The position numbers and the translations under genes were made by a program. The notes below the pieces were generated by a model. It was not told the DNA's origin and did not search any database. It saw only the letters and a list, made by a program, of their open reading frames with translations. Shown piece by piece: positions 20,293-31,467 of a DNA stretch of 64,000 nucleotides. Numbering within the stretch: position 1 is the first letter of the stretch; the number at the start of each line of letters is the position of its first letter. Location: the NCBI RefSeq assembly GCF_004801285.1, contig NZ_SSNY01000001.1, forward strand, positions 372,001 to 436,000. Reading direction: 5' to 3'. This DNA comes from Ollibium composti. GTDB taxonomy: Bacteria > Pseudomonadota > Alphaproteobacteria > Rhizobiales > Rhizobiaceae.

Positions 20293-20827
20293 GGAGCCGA
20301 AAAGCCCGGTGTCGTTCCTGGCCCATGTGGCGCGGCTGCCGCACAGCGGCCTGCCGGTGACGATCGAAGCGGATGCGGCGCAGCGCGAGGCGCTCGCAAG
20401 CGAACATGGCCTGTTGTCGGTCGAGAACTACCGGGCGGACCTTCTGGTAAGCCCATGGAAGCGTCACGGGGTGAAGGTCGCCGGCAAGGTCGAAGCCGAT
20501 ATCACGCAGGCCTGCGTGGTGAGCCTCGATCCCGTCCAGGCCCATATCGACGAGCCGGTCGAGGGCCTGTTCCTGCCGCGCGACTTGAAGCTCGGCCGAT
20601 TGGGCTTCGAGGGTGGCGGCGAAATCCTCTTGGACGCCGAGGGGCCGGACGCTCCCGAGACGTTCGATGGCGACTCGATCGATGTCGGTGCGCTGGCCGA
20701 GCAGTTCTTCGGCCTGGCGATCGACCCCTATCCGCACAAGCCGGGTGCCGTCTTGGACAACGGTGGCGAGGAGGCCGCCGAGAGCGAATTCCAGCGCAAG
20801 CTCAAATCCTTGCTGGGAAAATCCTGA
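20282..20827 (+). CDS. YceD family (DUF177) protein
   Basis: The 181-aa product has DUF177 features: an acidic N-terminal half (ESPVSF-type start SPVSFLAHVARL), VAGKVEADITQACVVSLDPV and the C-terminal PYPHKPGA motif. The family is linked to 23S rRNA and ribosome metabolism and usually sits near rpmF-plsX-fabH; here plsX and fabH follow but rpmF does not. Start ATG 20282 overlaps the upstream chaperone gene. Confidence 0.88.
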   Translation: MQHEEPKSPVSFLAHVARLPHSGLPVTIEADAAQREALASEHGLLSVENYRADLLVSPWKRHGVKVAGKVEADITQACVVSLDPVQAHIDEPVEGLFLPRDLKLGRLGFEGGGEILLDAEGPDAPETFDGDSIDVGALAEQFFGLAIDPYPHKPGAVLDNGGEEAAESEFQRKLKSLLGKS

Positions 20828-20927
20828 AAGTCGGCAAGGCACTCGAAAATTCGTTGTGCGGCGGCGCAAAAACGCTATTTTCGCCGACGCGAGCGCCGCC
20901 CGAAGCCAACCGTGAGATGACCGCAGC

Positions 20928-22001
20928 TTGATCAGGATTTCCATCGATGCCATGGGCGGCGACCACGGGCCGGGCGTGGTCGTGCCTGCGCTTGCGCAGG
21001 TCGCGGTCCGTCGCCCAGACATCCGCTTCATCGTCTACGGGCGGGAAGAGGCGGTTCGCCCCGAGCTCGCCAAATTCCCCGCGCTGCAGGAGAAATCCGA
21101 GTTCTTTCATTGCGACGTCGCGGTCAAGATGGACGACAAGCCGAGCCAGGCGCTGCGGCACGGCCGCTGGAAGTCCTCGATGTGGAAGGCCATCGAGGCG
21201 GTGAAGGCGGAAACGGCGGATGCCTGCGTGTCGGCCGGCAACACCGGCGCGCTGATGGCTATGTCGAAATTCTGCCTGCGCACCATGGCCAGCATCGACC
21301 GTCCGGCGATCGCCGCCATCTGGCCGACGCTGCGCGGCGAGAGCGTGGTGCTGGACGTCGGCGCCACCATCGGGGCAGACGCCCAGCAACTCATCGATTT
21401 CGCCATCCTGGGCACCGGCATGGCGCGTTCCGTTTTCGGCATCGAGCGCCCGACGGTCGGCCTGCTCAATGTCGGCGTGGAGGAGATCAAGGGCCAGGAG
21501 GAGGTCAAGGAGGCCGGACGCATGCTGCGTGAGGCCGACATGGCCTCGATGACCTATCACGGCTTCGTCGAGGGCGACGACATCGGCAAGGGAACGGTCG
21601 ACGTGGTGGTGACGGAAGGGTTTTCCGGCAATATCGCGCTGAAGACCGCCGAGGGCACGGCCCGCCAGATCGCCGGCTACCTGCGTGCCGCCATGGGGCG
21701 CACGCTGATGGCGCGCATCGGCTACCTGTTCGCCAGAAGCGCCTTCAACACGCTGCGCGAGAAGATGGACGTCAGCCGCGCCAACGGCGGCGTTTTCCTC
21801 GGCCTCAACGGCATCGTGGTCAAAAGCCATGGCGGGGCCGATTCGGAAGGGTTTGCGGCGGCGGTGGAACTTGCCTACGACATGGCGCGCAACCGGCTTT
21901 TCGATCGCATCGAGGCGGATCTCGATCTGTTTCATGCCCGCAACCCGCAATCTCAGCTAACGAGAAAGCCCGCCGTCGCCGACGACGGCGAGGACAGGTA
22001 G
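20928..22001 (+). CDS. plsX: phosphate acyltransferase PlsX
   Basis: The 357-aa enzyme makes acyl-phosphate from acyl-ACP, the acyl donor for PlsY. The start is TTG 20928 ([15 protein letters not shown] is the family N-terminus). Conserved [17 protein letters not shown]-type segment [16 protein letters not shown] and LLNVGVEE are visible. fabH follows after 9 bases. The partner plsY is at 26.7 kb. Confidence 0.97.
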   Translation: MIRISIDAMGGDHGPGVVVPALAQVAVRRPDIRFIVYGREEAVRPELAKFPALQEKSEFFHCDVAVKMDDKPSQALRHGRWKSSMWKAIEAVKAETADACVSAGNTGALMAMSKFCLRTMASIDRPAIAAIWPTLRGESVVLDVGATIGADAQQLIDFAILGTGMARSVFGIERPTVGLLNVGVEEIKGQEEVKEAGRMLREADMASMTYHGFVEGDDIGKGTVDVVVTEGFSGNIALKTAEGTARQIAGYLRAAMGRTLMARIGYLFARSAFNTLREKMDVSRANGGVFLGLNGIVVKSHGGADSEGFAAAVELAYDMARNRLFDRIEADLDLFHARNPQSQLTRKPAVADDGEDR

Positions 22002-22010
22002 GACAAGACC

Positions 22011-22982
22011 TTGATAAGATCCATCGTGCGCGGCACCGGTGCCGCGCTGCCCCGCCGCATCATGAAGAACGCCGACTTCGAAGGCATGGTCGAAACCTCC
22101 GACGAGTGGATCGTCCAGCGCACCGGCATCCGCCAGCGCCACATCGCCGCCGAGGACGAGACGACGGCGTCGCTCGGGGAGGCGGCGGCGCGCGAGGCGC
22201 TGAAGAATGCCGGGCTCACGCCCGACGACATCGACCTGATCGTGCTCGCCACCTCGACGCCGAACAACACATTCCCGGCGACGGCGGTGGAAATCCAGCA
22301 GCGACTCGGCATGCGCCATGGCTTTGCCTTCGACATGCAGGCGGTCTGCTCCGGCTTCGTCTACGCCATGACGACGGCCGACCTCTATATCCGCGGCGGC
22401 CTGGCCAAACGCGTGCTGGTGATCGGCTCGGAGACGTTCTCGCGCCTGCTCGACTGGACCGATCGCTCGACCTGCGTCCTGTTCGGCGACGGCGCCGGCG
22501 CGCTGGTGCTGGAAGCGGGCGAGGGCGAGGGCACAATCGCTGACCATGGCGTGCTGGCCGCCAGCCTGCGTTCCGACGGCACGCATCGCGAAAAGCTCTA
22601 TGTCGACGGCGGCCCGTCCACCACCGGCACGGTCGGGCATTTGAGGATGGAAGGCCGCGAGGTGTTCAAGCACGCGGTCGGCATGATCACTGACGTGATC
22701 GAGGCGACGTTCGACCAGGCCGGCATCACCGCCGACGATCTCGCCTGGTTCGTGCCGCACCAGGCGAATAAACGGATTATTGACGCTTCCGCCAAGAAGC
22801 TCGGGATAGCCGAGGAGAAGGTGGTGGTCACCGTCGATCTGCACGGTAATACATCGGCGGCGTCGGTGCCGCTGGCACTGTCGATCGCGGTGGCGGACGG
22901 TCGCATCAAGCGCGGCGACCTGGTGTTGCTGGAGGCGATGGGCGGTGGTTTCACCTGGGGCGCGGTGCTGATTCGCTGGTAG
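22011..22982 (+). CDS. fabH: beta-ketoacyl-ACP synthase III
   Basis: The 323-aa enzyme starts fatty-acid synthesis by condensing acetyl-CoA with malonyl-ACP. Catalytic residues are Cys113 ([11 protein letters not shown]), His in [11 protein letters not shown] and Asn in [17 protein letters not shown] start gives the typical [13 protein letters not shown] beginning. It lies directly after plsX and before ihfA, the usual alphaproteobacterial order. Confidence 0.97.
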   Translation: MIRSIVRGTGAALPRRIMKNADFEGMVETSDEWIVQRTGIRQRHIAAEDETTASLGEAAAREALKNAGLTPDDIDLIVLATSTPNNTFPATAVEIQQRLGMRHGFAFDMQAVCSGFVYAMTTADLYIRGGLAKRVLVIGSETFSRLLDWTDRSTCVLFGDGAGALVLEAGEGEGTIADHGVLAASLRSDGTHREKLYVDGGPSTTGTVGHLRMEGREVFKHAVGMITDVIEATFDQAGITADDLAWFVPHQANKRIIDASAKKLGIAEEKVVVTVDLHGNTSAASVPLALSIAVADGRIKRGDLVLLEAMGGGFTWGAVLIRW

Positions 22983-23081
22983 GAGAGAACCGAACGGTTC
23001 GGTCCTTGACCTAGGCGGTTCAATTACTTACGCTCCGCCGCGCCTTGTATATTTGTCGATTTAAGCTGATGGGACGGTCGC

Positions 23082-23402
23082 ATGGGGGGAAAGACACTTA
23101 CGCGTGCTGACCTTGCCGAAGCCGTCTATCGTAAGGTCGGCCTGTCGCGCACGGAATCCGCCGAATTGGTCGAAGCGGTGCTGGACGAGATCTGCACGGC
23201 CATCGTGCGCGGCGAAACGGTCAAGCTTTCGTCCTTCGCAACGTTTCACGTCCGCTCCAAGAACGAGCGCATCGGCCGCAATCCCAAGACCGGCGAGGAA
23301 GTGCCGATCCTGCCGCGCCGGGTGATGACCTTCAAGGCGTCGAACGTCTTGAAGAATCGCATCCTCAAGGCGCACCAGAACAAGGCCAAGGGCGGCAAGT
23401 AG
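23082..23402 (+). CDS. ihfA: integration host factor subunit alpha
   Basis: The 106-aa DNA-bending protein is a member of the HU/IHF family: [34 protein letters not shown] and the DNA-arm segment [27 protein letters not shown] at 23006 with TACGCT 17 bases further is a weak promoter candidate between fabH and this gene. Confidence 0.95.
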   Translation: MGGKTLTRADLAEAVYRKVGLSRTESAELVEAVLDEICTAIVRGETVKLSSFATFHVRSKNERIGRNPKTGEEVPILPRRVMTFKASNVLKNRILKAHQNKAKGGK

Positions 23403-23543
23403 CCATCCGCGCAACGGCAGATGGCGGTTGACAAGTCGGCCGGCGTTTGACGCCAGGCTTGAATATCGGTCAACAAACCGCTGAAATAAGGCTCGATTCG
23501 GCGCTATGATGCCGTATCTACGTCCAGCCCGAGGATTCATCCC

Positions 23544-24086
23544 ATGGACAAGAGCCCCGACGCCTTCCGTACCATCAGCGAGGTCGCAGAGGACCTCGAC
23601 CTGCCGCAGCATGTCCTGCGCTTCTGGGAAACGCGCTTTTCGCAGATCAAGCCGATGAAGCGTGGTGGCGGGCGCCGCTACTACCGCCCGCAGGATGTCG
23701 ATCTCATCAAGGGCATCCGCCATATGCTCTACGACCAGGGCTACACCATCAAGGGCGTGCAGAAGCTGCTGCGCGAGAACGGCAACCAGTTCCTCGTCGC
23801 CATCGGCAACGGCGACATGGCGGCGGTCGAGGCGATCGCGCAGCGCAAGCAGGCCGATGCCGTGCCGCTGACGCCGGCCGCGCAGCCGCGCGGCAGCGAC
23901 GACGAGATGCTGGTGGGCCAGCCCAAGGTCAAGCCCAGCCGGCGTTTCTTCGGCCTCGGCAAGGCTGAGGAAGAAGGGCCGGTGGCGCCCGACAGCGGGC
24001 GGCTGTCGCGCGACAACCGCGCGCTGCTGCAGGAGGCACTCTTCGACCTGCTCGAGTGCAAGCGCCTGCTCGATCAGGTTCGCTGA
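23544..24086 (+). CDS. MerR family transcriptional regulator
   Basis: The 180-aa product has an N-terminal MerR HTH ([20 protein letters not shown], then ETRFSQIKP and [14 protein letters not shown]), followed by a short linker and a C-terminal helix ending [12 protein letters not shown]. It lacks an obvious metal-binding cluster. The ihfA-merR neighbourhood is conserved in Rhizobiales; its targets are not known to me. Confidence 0.92.
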   Translation: MDKSPDAFRTISEVAEDLDLPQHVLRFWETRFSQIKPMKRGGGRRYYRPQDVDLIKGIRHMLYDQGYTIKGVQKLLRENGNQFLVAIGNGDMAAVEAIAQRKQADAVPLTPAAQPRGSDDEMLVGQPKVKPSRRFFGLGKAEEEGPVAPDSGRLSRDNRALLQEALFDLLECKRLLDQVR

Positions 24087-24194
24087 CGGCTCTTCGCAGT
24101 ATCCGTCGATTCAAGATGCCGCCACATCCGCCGGGCGGCAGGAACCTTCCCCATGGCGTGGCGTTTCATGTCCTCTCGTAACAAGGACATGCTC

Positions 24195-24503
24195 ATGGCT
24201 TCGCTTTCCAATTTGACCGACCTCGATCTGGAAAGGCAGGTCGCGGCCCTTTCGCGCGAACTTTCCGCGCTGAAGCGGGACGTCGCCAAGCGGGGCGGCG
24301 CCTATTACGACGACGGCAGGGATGCCGCGATGGATTATCTTTCCGACTTCAAGGACATGATCGGCGAGCGGCTGCCCGGTCTGCGCCGCCGCGCCTATGC
24401 GCTCGAATCCACCGCCCGCGACCATCCGGCGACCGCCGCCGCCGTCGGGCTTGTGGTTCTAGGATTGTTAGCGACCGTCGTTCTCAGCCGGCGTCGGGAT
24501 TGA
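24195..24503 (+). CDS. DUF883/ElaB-like small membrane-anchored protein
   Basis: The 102-aa product has an N-terminal helical part (LTDLDLERQVAALSRELSAL), an amphipathic centre and one C-terminal transmembrane helix (TAAAVGLVVLGLLATVVL) ending SRRRD. This is the layout of ElaB/YqjD-type inner-membrane, ribosome-associated proteins. ATG 24195 has AAGGA seven bases upstream and is preferred over 24153. Confidence 0.7.
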   Translation: MASLSNLTDLDLERQVAALSRELSALKRDVAKRGGAYYDDGRDAAMDYLSDFKDMIGERLPGLRRRAYALESTARDHPATAAAVGLVVLGLLATVVLSRRRD

Positions 24504-24683
24504 ACGGTGCAGCGTCGATCGCAGAGATCGTCCCCGGCGAGTTCCTCAGCCGTGCCGTATTTCCGAAATCTCTAACATTACAAAGCTTTAATCCCGGCAT
24601 TCATCCCCGGTTCATGCGGTTTTTTCGAAATTGCGTGTGCGTCCTCCCATGACGTGAACGAGGAAACAAGTGGAGTTGAAGTA

Positions 24684-25163
24684 ATGAAGCGTCTCGCAGC
24701 ATCTGTTATCATCCTGACTGCAATCAGTTCTGTCGGATATACATACGCACAGGGCGAAGACCAGTCCGACGTTGTGCAGGAAAAGGCCGAAACGTCGAAA
24801 GACGCCAAGGTCTTCAAGCGTGGTCCGGTCGATCTCGCCCAGTTCTCGAAGATGGACGAACTGAAGGCCGCCGACGCGAACGGCGACGGCACGCTGTCGC
24901 GCGACGAAATCGAGAACATGGTCATGAAGCGCATGGTCGAGCGGATGGCCAACCGCGCGGAACGCCGGCTGGACGTCAATGGCGACGGCAAGGTGACGCT
25001 GGACGAGATCCAGAAGCAGAAGGAAAAGGAGTTTGCCGCGCTCGATCGCAACGACGACGGCAAGCTTGACCGCAAGGAACTGCGCGCCGGCCATCACGGC
25101 AAGAAGCATGACCGGCACGGCAAGCACGGCCAGCACCACAAGCCGATGCACAAGCAGAACTAG
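24684..25163 (+). CDS. secreted EF-hand calcium-binding protein
   Basis: The 159-aa product has a signal peptide (MKRLAASVIILTAISSVGY) cleaved near TYAQGED. Three EF-hand loops are readable: DANGDGTLSRDE, DVNGDGKVTLDE and DRNDDGKLDRKE. The tail is His/Lys-rich (KKHDRHGKHGQHHK). It probably binds Ca2+ in the periplasm. ATG 24684 is preceded by GGAG; the longer frame from 24654 spoils the signal peptide. Confidence 0.88.
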   Translation: MKRLAASVIILTAISSVGYTYAQGEDQSDVVQEKAETSKDAKVFKRGPVDLAQFSKMDELKAADANGDGTLSRDEIENMVMKRMVERMANRAERRLDVNGDGKVTLDEIQKQKEKEFAALDRNDDGKLDRKELRAGHHGKKHDRHGKHGQHHKPMHKQN

Positions 25164-25214
25164 AGAAGCGATTGCCGCTAGGCTGAATGGGCGCTGGCGA
25201 ATGCTCAAACGGGG

Positions 25215-25241
25215 GAGGCGGCATTGCAGGCCGCCTCTTTC
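25215..25241 (+). terminator. terminator after the EF-hand gene
   Basis: An 8-bp stem (GAGGCGGC with GCCGCCTC) around a 7-base loop is followed by TTTC. It lies 51 bases after the stop. Confidence 0.7.
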
Positions 25242-25290
25242 GATATCCATCATAGTGAGGATGGGGTTGCCCGGATGGGCGAGAAAAGAA

Positions 25291-25367
<77 letters not shown>

Positions 25368-25561
25368 AACCGCGTGAAGCCCTATATTCTCGACGCTTCC
25401 GGCGCAAGGCCCAATCGGACGAAATCGAGAAAAGGAATAGGGTTGGCTTCGGCGCTACTGAGCGTTCTCACGAGGTGGCGGATCGCAAATCATCTTTGGT
25501 CGTGATGGAAATCTGTTCGCCTCGCTCATTGCGAACCTTTCGGCGACAGCGTCCGCCGCAT

Positions 25562-26686
25562 CTACACCAGCGAAACGCTGCCACCTGCATGGCGCTCCAG
25601 CCGTCCGGCGAGGTCGAGTTCCAGGAGAATGGTAAGGACCTGCGCCGCGTGCAGGCCGGTGTGGCGGATGATCTCGTCGACGGCGACGGGCGTCGGCCCC
25701 AGCGCCTCGACCACGCGGGTGCGGTCGTCATCGCCGGGCGGTGGAATGCTCGAGAAGTCTTCCGGCTCGGCCAGCGAATCGGGTGATGGCGTCGGCGCTC
25801 CGGCAAGCGGCGCCAGCGCGGCAAGGACGTCGGCGGTTTCGGTGACGAGAATGGCGCCGTCTTTCAAAAGGCCGTTGGTACCGGCCGCGCGCGGATCGAG
25901 CGGCGAACCGGGCACGGAAAAGACCAGCCGTCCCTGTTCGCCGGCGAGCCGCGCGCTGATGAGGGACCCCGAGCGATTCGCCGCCTCGACGACCACGAGG
26001 CCGAGCGCCATGCCGGCAATGATGCGGTTGCGGCGTGGAAAATCCTGCGCGCGCGGCTGCCAGCCGAACGGCATTTCTGACACGATGGCGCCGCCTTGGT
26101 CGCCGATCGCCTCGCACAATGCGGCGTTTTCCGGCGGGTAGGGCCGGTCCAGCCCGCCGGCCAGCGCCGCCACGGTGCCGGTCGGCAGGCTTGCCTGATG
26201 GGCGGCGGTGTCTATGCCGCGCGCCAGGCCGGAGACGATGGCGTAGCCCGCCGCGCCGAGTTCCGCCGCCAGCATGCGCGCCATCTTGATGCCGGCGAGC
26301 GAGGCGTTGCGGGCGCCGACGATGGCGACGGCGGGCAGGCTGAAGACGCCTTCATCGCCCTTGATCGCCAGCAGCGGCGGCGGATGGTCCATGTTCCTCA
26401 ATAGCGCCGGATAGCCGGGCTCGCCGACGGCGACGAAGCGGGCGCCGAGGCGGCGCGCCGCTTCCATCTCGGCTTCGGCCTCGTCGGGCGAGGGGATGCG
26501 CACGGCCCGCGTCGCGCCGCCGTTCAGCGTCAGTTCGGGCAGCATGGCGAGAGCGCTTTCCGCCGATCCGTAGCGGTTGACGAGCTGGCGGAACGTCATC
26601 GGCCCGACATTGGGCGTGCGGATCAGGCGAAGCCAGGCAAGCCGCTGCCGGTCGCTGAGGCGCGGACCGGAAACGGACTCGCTCAC
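25562..26686 (-). CDS. dprA: DNA-processing protein DprA
   Basis: The 374-aa Rossmann-fold protein loads RecA on incoming single-stranded DNA during transformation. Motifs are [35 protein letters not shown] and RNRIIAGMA; a C-terminal winged-helix domain ([20 protein letters not shown]) is present. The GTG start at 26686 overlaps the plsY stop (GTGA). An apparent 1054-aa frame extends upstream, but that part is out-of-phase shadow of plsY and the pyrC-like gene. Confidence 0.94.
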   Translation of the reverse strand: MSESVSGPRLSDRQRLAWLRLIRTPNVGPMTFRQLVNRYGSAESALAMLPELTLNGGATRAVRIPSPDEAEAEMEAARRLGARFVAVGEPGYPALLRNMDHPPPLLAIKGDEGVFSLPAVAIVGARNASLAGIKMARMLAAELGAAGYAIVSGLARGIDTAAHQASLPTGTVAALAGGLDRPYPPENAALCEAIGDQGGAIVSEMPFGWQPRAQDFPRRNRIIAGMALGLVVVEAANRSGSLISARLAGEQGRLVFSVPGSPLDPRAAGTNGLLKDGAILVTETADVLAALAPLAGAPTPSPDSLAEPEDFSSIPPPGDDDRTRVVEALGPTPVAVDEIIRHTGLHAAQVLTILLELDLAGRLERHAGGSVSLV

Positions 26687-27270
26687 CCCTTGGCCCCGAT
26701 CCTGCCTTCGGTGCCGGCCATCAGGCGCTCGATGTTGGCCCGGTGGCGCCAGAAGACCAGCGCGCTCATGACGAGGAAGGCGATCGCGAACGTGCCCTGG
26801 CCCGTCAGGTAGAGCGCCACCGGCACGATGACGCAGGCGGCGAGGGCTGCGAGCGAGGAATAGCGGAAGATCGCCGCCATGATGAGCCACACGACCGCGA
26901 ACACCAGCGCGATCTTCCAGGCGAGGCCGATCAGAACGCCGAGATAGGTGGCGACGCCCTTGCCGCCCTTGAAGCCGAGCCATACGGGGAAGAGATGGCC
27001 GATGAAGGCGCCGAAGCCGGCAATCGCCCCGGCTTCCGGCCCGTAGCGCAGGGCGACCGCAGCGGGCAGTGTGCCCTTGAGCGCATCGAGGACGAGGGTG
27101 GCGGCGGCAAGCCCCTTGTTGCCGGTCCTCAGCACATTGGTGGCGCCGATATTGCCCGAGCCGATGGAGCGCACGTCGCCCAGCCCGGCGGCGCGCGTGA
27201 GCAGCAGGCCGAAGGGAACGGAGCCGCACAGATAGCCGACGATCAGCACGAGAACAGGAAACAGCGTCAT
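26683..27270 (-). CDS. plsY: glycerol-3-phosphate acyltransferase PlsY
   Basis: The 195-aa inner-membrane enzyme acylates glycerol-3-phosphate with acyl-phosphate made by PlsX. The three PlsY motifs are present: [39 protein letters not shown] and the later [13 protein letters not shown]. About five transmembrane helices. It is in an apparent pyrB-pyrC-plsY-dprA operon. Confidence 0.96.
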   Translation of the reverse strand: MTLFPVLVLIVGYLCGSVPFGLLLTRAAGLGDVRSIGSGNIGATNVLRTGNKGLAAATLVLDALKGTLPAAVALRYGPEAGAIAGFGAFIGHLFPVWLGFKGGKGVATYLGVLIGLAWKIALVFAVVWLIMAAIFRYSSLAALAACVIVPVALYLTGQGTFAIAFLVMSALVFWRHRANIERLMAGTEGRIGAKG

Positions 27271-27303
27271 TTCTCCCCCGTTGCCGGCCGCGCTTGGCCG
27301 CGG

Positions 27304-28590
27304 TCAGGCTGCAAACACTGTGCGACCCGCAACCAGTGTTTGCAAGACCTTGCCCTGCAGCCGCGCCCCTTCGAAACAGGTGTTTTTCGAGCGCGAGCGG
27401 ATTGCGGACTCGCTGACGATCCACGGCTCGTCGAGATCGACGACGACCAGATCGGCTGGCGCACCGGGCGCGAGCCGGCCACCCGGAAGGCCGAACAGTT
27501 TTGCCGGCGCCGTCGACAGCGTCTCGACCAGCCGCAGAAGCGGCAGGTCGCCGTTGTGATAGAGTCGCAGCGCCACCGAAAGCAGCGTCTCCAGCCCGAT
27601 CGCACCGGCGGCGGCGTCGGCGAAGGGCAGGCGCTTGGTGTCGACGTCCTGCGGATCGTGCGAGGAGACGACCACGTCCACCGTGCCGTCGCGCAAGGCT
27701 TCGATCATCGCCAACCGATCCTCCTCGGCGCGCAGCGGTGGCATCAGCCGGAAGAAGGTGCGGTATTCGCCGACGTCGTTCTCGTTGAGCGCCAGATTGT
27801 GGATGGCGACGCCGGCCGTCACGCTGGCCCCGTCGTTCTTGGCGCGGCGCACGGCATCGGCCGCCGCTTCCGTGGATATCTTGGCGGCGTGGTAGGCGCC
27901 GCGCGTCAGCCGCGCCAGCGCAAAGTCGCGCTCCAGCGGGATGGTCTCGGCCTCGCGCGGGATGCCGGGCAGGCCGAGCCAGCTCGCATAGAGCCCTTCG
28001 TTCATGACACCGGCGCCGCCGAGGTCGGCGTCCTGCGTCTCGTGGGCAATGACGGCGCCGAAGTCGCGTGCATAGGTCAGCGCCCGGCGCATCACCAGCG
28101 AATTGGCGATGGTGTGGCGGCCGTCGGTGAAGGCCACGGCGCCTGCCTCGCGCAGCAGGCCGAACTCGGTCATTTCGCGGCCGGCCAGGCGGCGGGTGAT
28201 GGCAGCGGCCGGAAAGACGTTGACGGCGGCTGTGTCGCGCGCGGTGCGCAGCACGAACTCGACCAGCGCCACGTCGTCGATCACCGGATCGGTGTCCGGC
28301 ATCATGACGAGGGAGGTGACGCCGCCGGCAGCGGCCGCGATGCTCGCCGAAGCGATCGTCTCGCGGTGCTCGGCGCCCGGCTCGCCGATGAAGACGCGCG
28401 TGTCCACCAAGCCCGGCAGGATCGCCTTGCCGGCGCAATCGATCACCGTGGCGCCTTCCGGCGCACCCTGGTTGAGTGCCGCCTTGCCCGCCGCCGCGAT
28501 TTTTTCCCCGTCGACGACGACGGTGCCGACCTCGTCGATGCCACGCGAGGGATCGACGACGCGGGCGTTCTGGAAGACGGTGAAGCTCAT
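27304..28590 (-). CDS. dihydroorotase-family protein lacking catalytic metal ligands (PyrC-like/PyrX)
   Basis: The 428-aa product aligns with class I dihydroorotases along its length ([46 protein letters not shown]). However, the canonical D-x-H-V-H-L-R motif reads D63-T-R-V-F-I-G, so both metal-binding histidines are replaced (Arg65, Phe67), and the TDHAPH motif reads SSHDPQ. By analogy with pseudomonads, it is probably a non-catalytic partner of aspartate carbamoyltransferase rather than the active enzyme. It overlaps pyrB by ATGA, so it is translationally coupled. Active PyrC should be encoded elsewhere. Confidence 0.9.
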   Translation of the reverse strand: MSFTVFQNARVVDPSRGIDEVGTVVVDGEKIAAAGKAALNQGAPEGATVIDCAGKAILPGLVDTRVFIGEPGAEHRETIASASIAAAAGGVTSLVMMPDTDPVIDDVALVEFVLRTARDTAAVNVFPAAAITRRLAGREMTEFGLLREAGAVAFTDGRHTIANSLVMRRALTYARDFGAVIAHETQDADLGGAGVMNEGLYASWLGLPGIPREAETIPLERDFALARLTRGAYHAAKISTEAAADAVRRAKNDGASVTAGVAIHNLALNENDVGEYRTFFRLMPPLRAEEDRLAMIEALRDGTVDVVVSSHDPQDVDTKRLPFADAAAGAIGLETLLSVALRLYHNGDLPLLRLVETLSTAPAKLFGLPGGRLAPGAPADLVVVDLDEPWIVSESAIRSRSKNTCFEGARLQGKVLQTLVAGRTVFAA

Positions 28591-29549
28591 GCCGGCCGTC
28601 CCTCGTTGCGGCGCGGATCGAGCAGGGCTTCCATGACAGCCATGCGCACGGCCACCCCCATCTCGACCTGCTCCTGGATGACGCTCTGCGGACCGTCAGC
28701 GATCTCGGAGGCGATCTCGACGCCACGGTTCATCGGGCCGGGATGCATCACCAGCGCGTCGGGCTTGGCCGCCTTCAGTTTCTCGGCGTCGAGGCCAAAA
28801 TAGCGGAAATATTCGCGCACCGAAGGCACGAAGGCGCCTTCCATGCGTTCGCGCTGCAGGCGCAGCATCATCACCACATCCGCGTCCTTCAGGCCGTCGG
28901 CCATGCTGCGATGGACGATGACGCCCATCTTCTCGATACCGGACGGCAGCAGCGTGGAAGGCGCCACCACGCGCACCTGCGCGCCAAGCGCATTCAACAG
29001 GATGATGTTGGAGCGCGCCACGCGCGAATGCAGGATGTCGCCGCAGATCGCCACGATCAGCTTCGACAGCGGCCCCTTGGCGCGGCGGATGGTGAGCGCA
29101 TCGAGCAAGGCCTGCGTCGGATGTTCGTGCGTGCCGTCGCCGGCATTGACGACCGAGCAGCCGACCTTTTGCGCCAGGAGGGCGGCGGCGCCGGCCGACT
29201 GGTGGCGGATGATGAGGATATCCGGCCGCATGGCGTTCAGCGTCATGGCCGTATCGACCAGCGTCTCGCCCTTCTTCACCGAGGAACTCGCCACCGACAT
29301 GTTCATGACGTCGGCGCCGAGGCGCTTGCCGGCGAGCTCGAAGGACGACTGCGTGCGCGTCGAGGCTTCGTAGAACAGGTTGATCTGCGTTCGCCCGCGC
29401 AGCGTCGTCGTCTTCTTCTCCGGCTGGCGCGAGATCGCCACCGCGCGATCGGCGCGTTCCAGCAAAAGTTCTATATCGGCGGGGGAAAGCGGCGCGATGC
29501 CAAGCAGATGGCGGTGCGGAAAGAGCGGCAGAGGCGAAGCGTCGGTCAT
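28587..29549 (-). CDS. pyrB: aspartate carbamoyltransferase catalytic subunit
   Basis: The 320-aa enzyme makes carbamoyl-aspartate in pyrimidine synthesis. The carbamoyl-phosphate site [16 protein letters not shown], the later [24 protein letters not shown] and [13 protein letters not shown] are readable. It overlaps the pyrC-like gene by four bases, consistent with the two forming a complex. Confidence 0.97.
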   Translation of the reverse strand: MTDASPLPLFPHRHLLGIAPLSPADIELLLERADRAVAISRQPEKKTTTLRGRTQINLFYEASTRTQSSFELAGKRLGADVMNMSVASSSVKKGETLVDTAMTLNAMRPDILIIRHQSAGAAALLAQKVGCSVVNAGDGTHEHPTQALLDALTIRRAKGPLSKLIVAICGDILHSRVARSNIILLNALGAQVRVVAPSTLLPSGIEKMGVIVHRSMADGLKDADVVMMLRLQRERMEGAFVPSVREYFRYFGLDAEKLKAAKPDALVMHPGPMNRGVEIASEIADGPQSVIQEQVEMGVAVRMAVMEALLDPRRNEGRPA

Positions 29550-29712
29550 CTCAAGGCGCTGCTATATTGCGCGGGGCAGGGCGCTGCAAGCACGCGCTTT
29601 GGATAGAGCGGCTTTCCACCGGTATTTTCATCGCGCCCGCGGCCACCCTCCGCTATAACCCCGCGACGGCGGCGGATTCGTATATATCTTGCAGCCAGGT
29701 AAAGGATGAGGC

Positions 29713-31341
29713 GTGACAGACGAGGTATCGAACCAGTCCCAGCCGTTGACCGGCGGCAATGCCTGGCGCAGCGATCCGCTGCTGATCCAGCTTGCCGAGC
29801 GTTTTTCCGAGCCGGTGCGCAAGGATCTCGACGGGCTCGGCCGCTTCGTGCTGACACAGGAGGCGCAGGACTTGGCGCGGCTCGCCAACACCGATACGCC
29901 GGTGCTGCGCACGCACGACCGGCAGGGCCGCCGCATCGACCTGGTCGAATACCACCCGGCCTATCACGCGCTGTTGCGGCGCTCGGTGGCGATCGGCCTG
30001 CATTCCTCCGTGTGGGAGAACGGCGAGGCCGAGATCGGCCGCCGTCACCAGGTGCGCGCGGCGCGCTTCTACCTGACGGCACAGCTGGAGACGGGGCATC
30101 TGTGCCCCATCACCATGACCAGCGCCTCGCTGGCAGCGCTGATGGCCAACCCCAAGATTTTCCGCGAATGGGCGCCGCGCGTGACGACGCGCAAATACGA
30201 CCAGAGCCAGAAGCCACCGGTCGAGAAGGCCGGGCTGACGCTCGGCATGGGCATGACCGAAAAGCAGGGCGGCACCGACGTCCGCATCAATACAACGAAG
30301 GCCGAGCGTGCCGGCTCCAGTGGCTTCTACCGCATCAGCGGCCACAAATGGTTCATGTCGGCGCCGATGTCGGACGCCTTCCTGGTGTTGGCACAGGCGG
30401 CGGAAGGCCTTTCGTGCTTCCTGGTGCCGCGCATCCTCGGCGACGGTTCGGGCAACGGCTTCCGCTTCCAGCGCCTGAAGGACAAGCTCGGCAACCGCTC
30501 CAACGCCTCGTCGGAGGTCGAGTTCGACGGTGCCATCGGCGAGATGGTCGGTGAACCGGGCGCCGGCCTGAAGACGATCATGGACATGGTGACCTTGACG
30601 CGGCTCGACTGCGCGGTGGCTTCCGCCGCCATCATGCGGGCGGGGCTCGCCGAGGCGGTCAACCACACGCGCCAGCGCAAGGTCTTCGGTTCCAATCTTG
30701 TCGACCAGCCGCTGATGCAGCGCGTGCTGGCCGACATGGCGCTGGACGTCGCCGCCGCCACTGCGCTTTCGTTCCGGTTGGCGCGTTCCTTCGACGACGC
30801 CGCCGGCGACCGCGGCGAGGCGGCCTTCGCCCGGGCCATGACGCCGGTGGTCAAATACTGGGTGTGCAAGATCGCGCCGGCGCTGCTCTATGAGGCCATG
30901 GAGTGCCTGGGCGGCAACGGCTACGTCGAGGAGGCGCCGCTGGCGCGCTACTATCGCGAGGCGCCGGTCAACGCCATCTGGGAAGGGTCGGGCAACGTCA
31001 TGGCGCTTGACGTGCTGCGCGTCCTGTCGCGTGCGCCCGCGCTGTTCGAGGACGTGCTGGCCGGTATCGATCGCGATCTCGGCGCCAGCGGACGCGGCAC
31101 CATCGGTGTGTTGAAGGCGGCCATGCAGGTGGCGGCGACCGACGAGGGGTCGGCGCGGCTTTTGACGGAACAGCTCGCGCTGGCCGCGGCCGCGGCGGAG
31201 CTGCGCCGGCTGGGGGCAGGGCGGATCGCCGACGCCTTCGTCGAAACGCGGCTGGCCGGCCAGTGGCGCACCACATACGGCATGATCGACGCGCGCCACG
31301 ATGCGCGCATGATCCTCGACACGCTCTATCCGGCAAGCTGA
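29713..31341 (+). CDS. acyl-CoA dehydrogenase, AidB-like
   Basis: The 542-aa flavoprotein has the length and layout of E. coli AidB (541 aa). The conserved CPITMTSASLAAL, GMGMTEKQGGTDVR, RISGHKWFMSAPMSDAF and ECLGGNGYVEEAPLARYYRE segments are present, ending NAIWEGSGNVMALDVLR. AidB is tied to the alkylation-damage response in enterobacteria; whether that holds here is not shown. GTG start with AGGATGAGG upstream. Confidence 0.9.
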   Translation: MTDEVSNQSQPLTGGNAWRSDPLLIQLAERFSEPVRKDLDGLGRFVLTQEAQDLARLANTDTPVLRTHDRQGRRIDLVEYHPAYHALLRRSVAIGLHSSVWENGEAEIGRRHQVRAARFYLTAQLETGHLCPITMTSASLAALMANPKIFREWAPRVTTRKYDQSQKPPVEKAGLTLGMGMTEKQGGTDVRINTTKAERAGSSGFYRISGHKWFMSAPMSDAFLVLAQAAEGLSCFLVPRILGDGSGNGFRFQRLKDKLGNRSNASSEVEFDGAIGEMVGEPGAGLKTIMDMVTLTRLDCAVASAAIMRAGLAEAVNHTRQRKVFGSNLVDQPLMQRVLADMALDVAAATALSFRLARSFDDAAGDRGEAAFARAMTPVVKYWVCKIAPALLYEAMECLGGNGYVEEAPLARYYREAPVNAIWEGSGNVMALDVLRVLSRAPALFEDVLAGIDRDLGASGRGTIGVLKAAMQVAATDEGSARLLTEQLALAAAAAELRRLGAGRIADAFVETRLAGQWRTTYGMIDARHDARMILDTLYPAS

Positions 31342-31467
31342 CCGCGTTGCGCACCGAGTCCGGGAGGGCAGGCGTTCCGCCTGTGGATGGCCGTTAACCT
31401 TAACAAATGGTTTCCGTTGCCGTCGGCGGCTCCGAGGATCAGTTTACGGTCACCGAGCGGGACCGTC

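Noticed and set aside
26687..28726. N-terminal extension of the dprA frame to 1054 aa
   Set aside because: Overlaps plsY and the pyrC-like gene in another phase; the GTG at 26686 with GTGA overlap is the natural dprA start.
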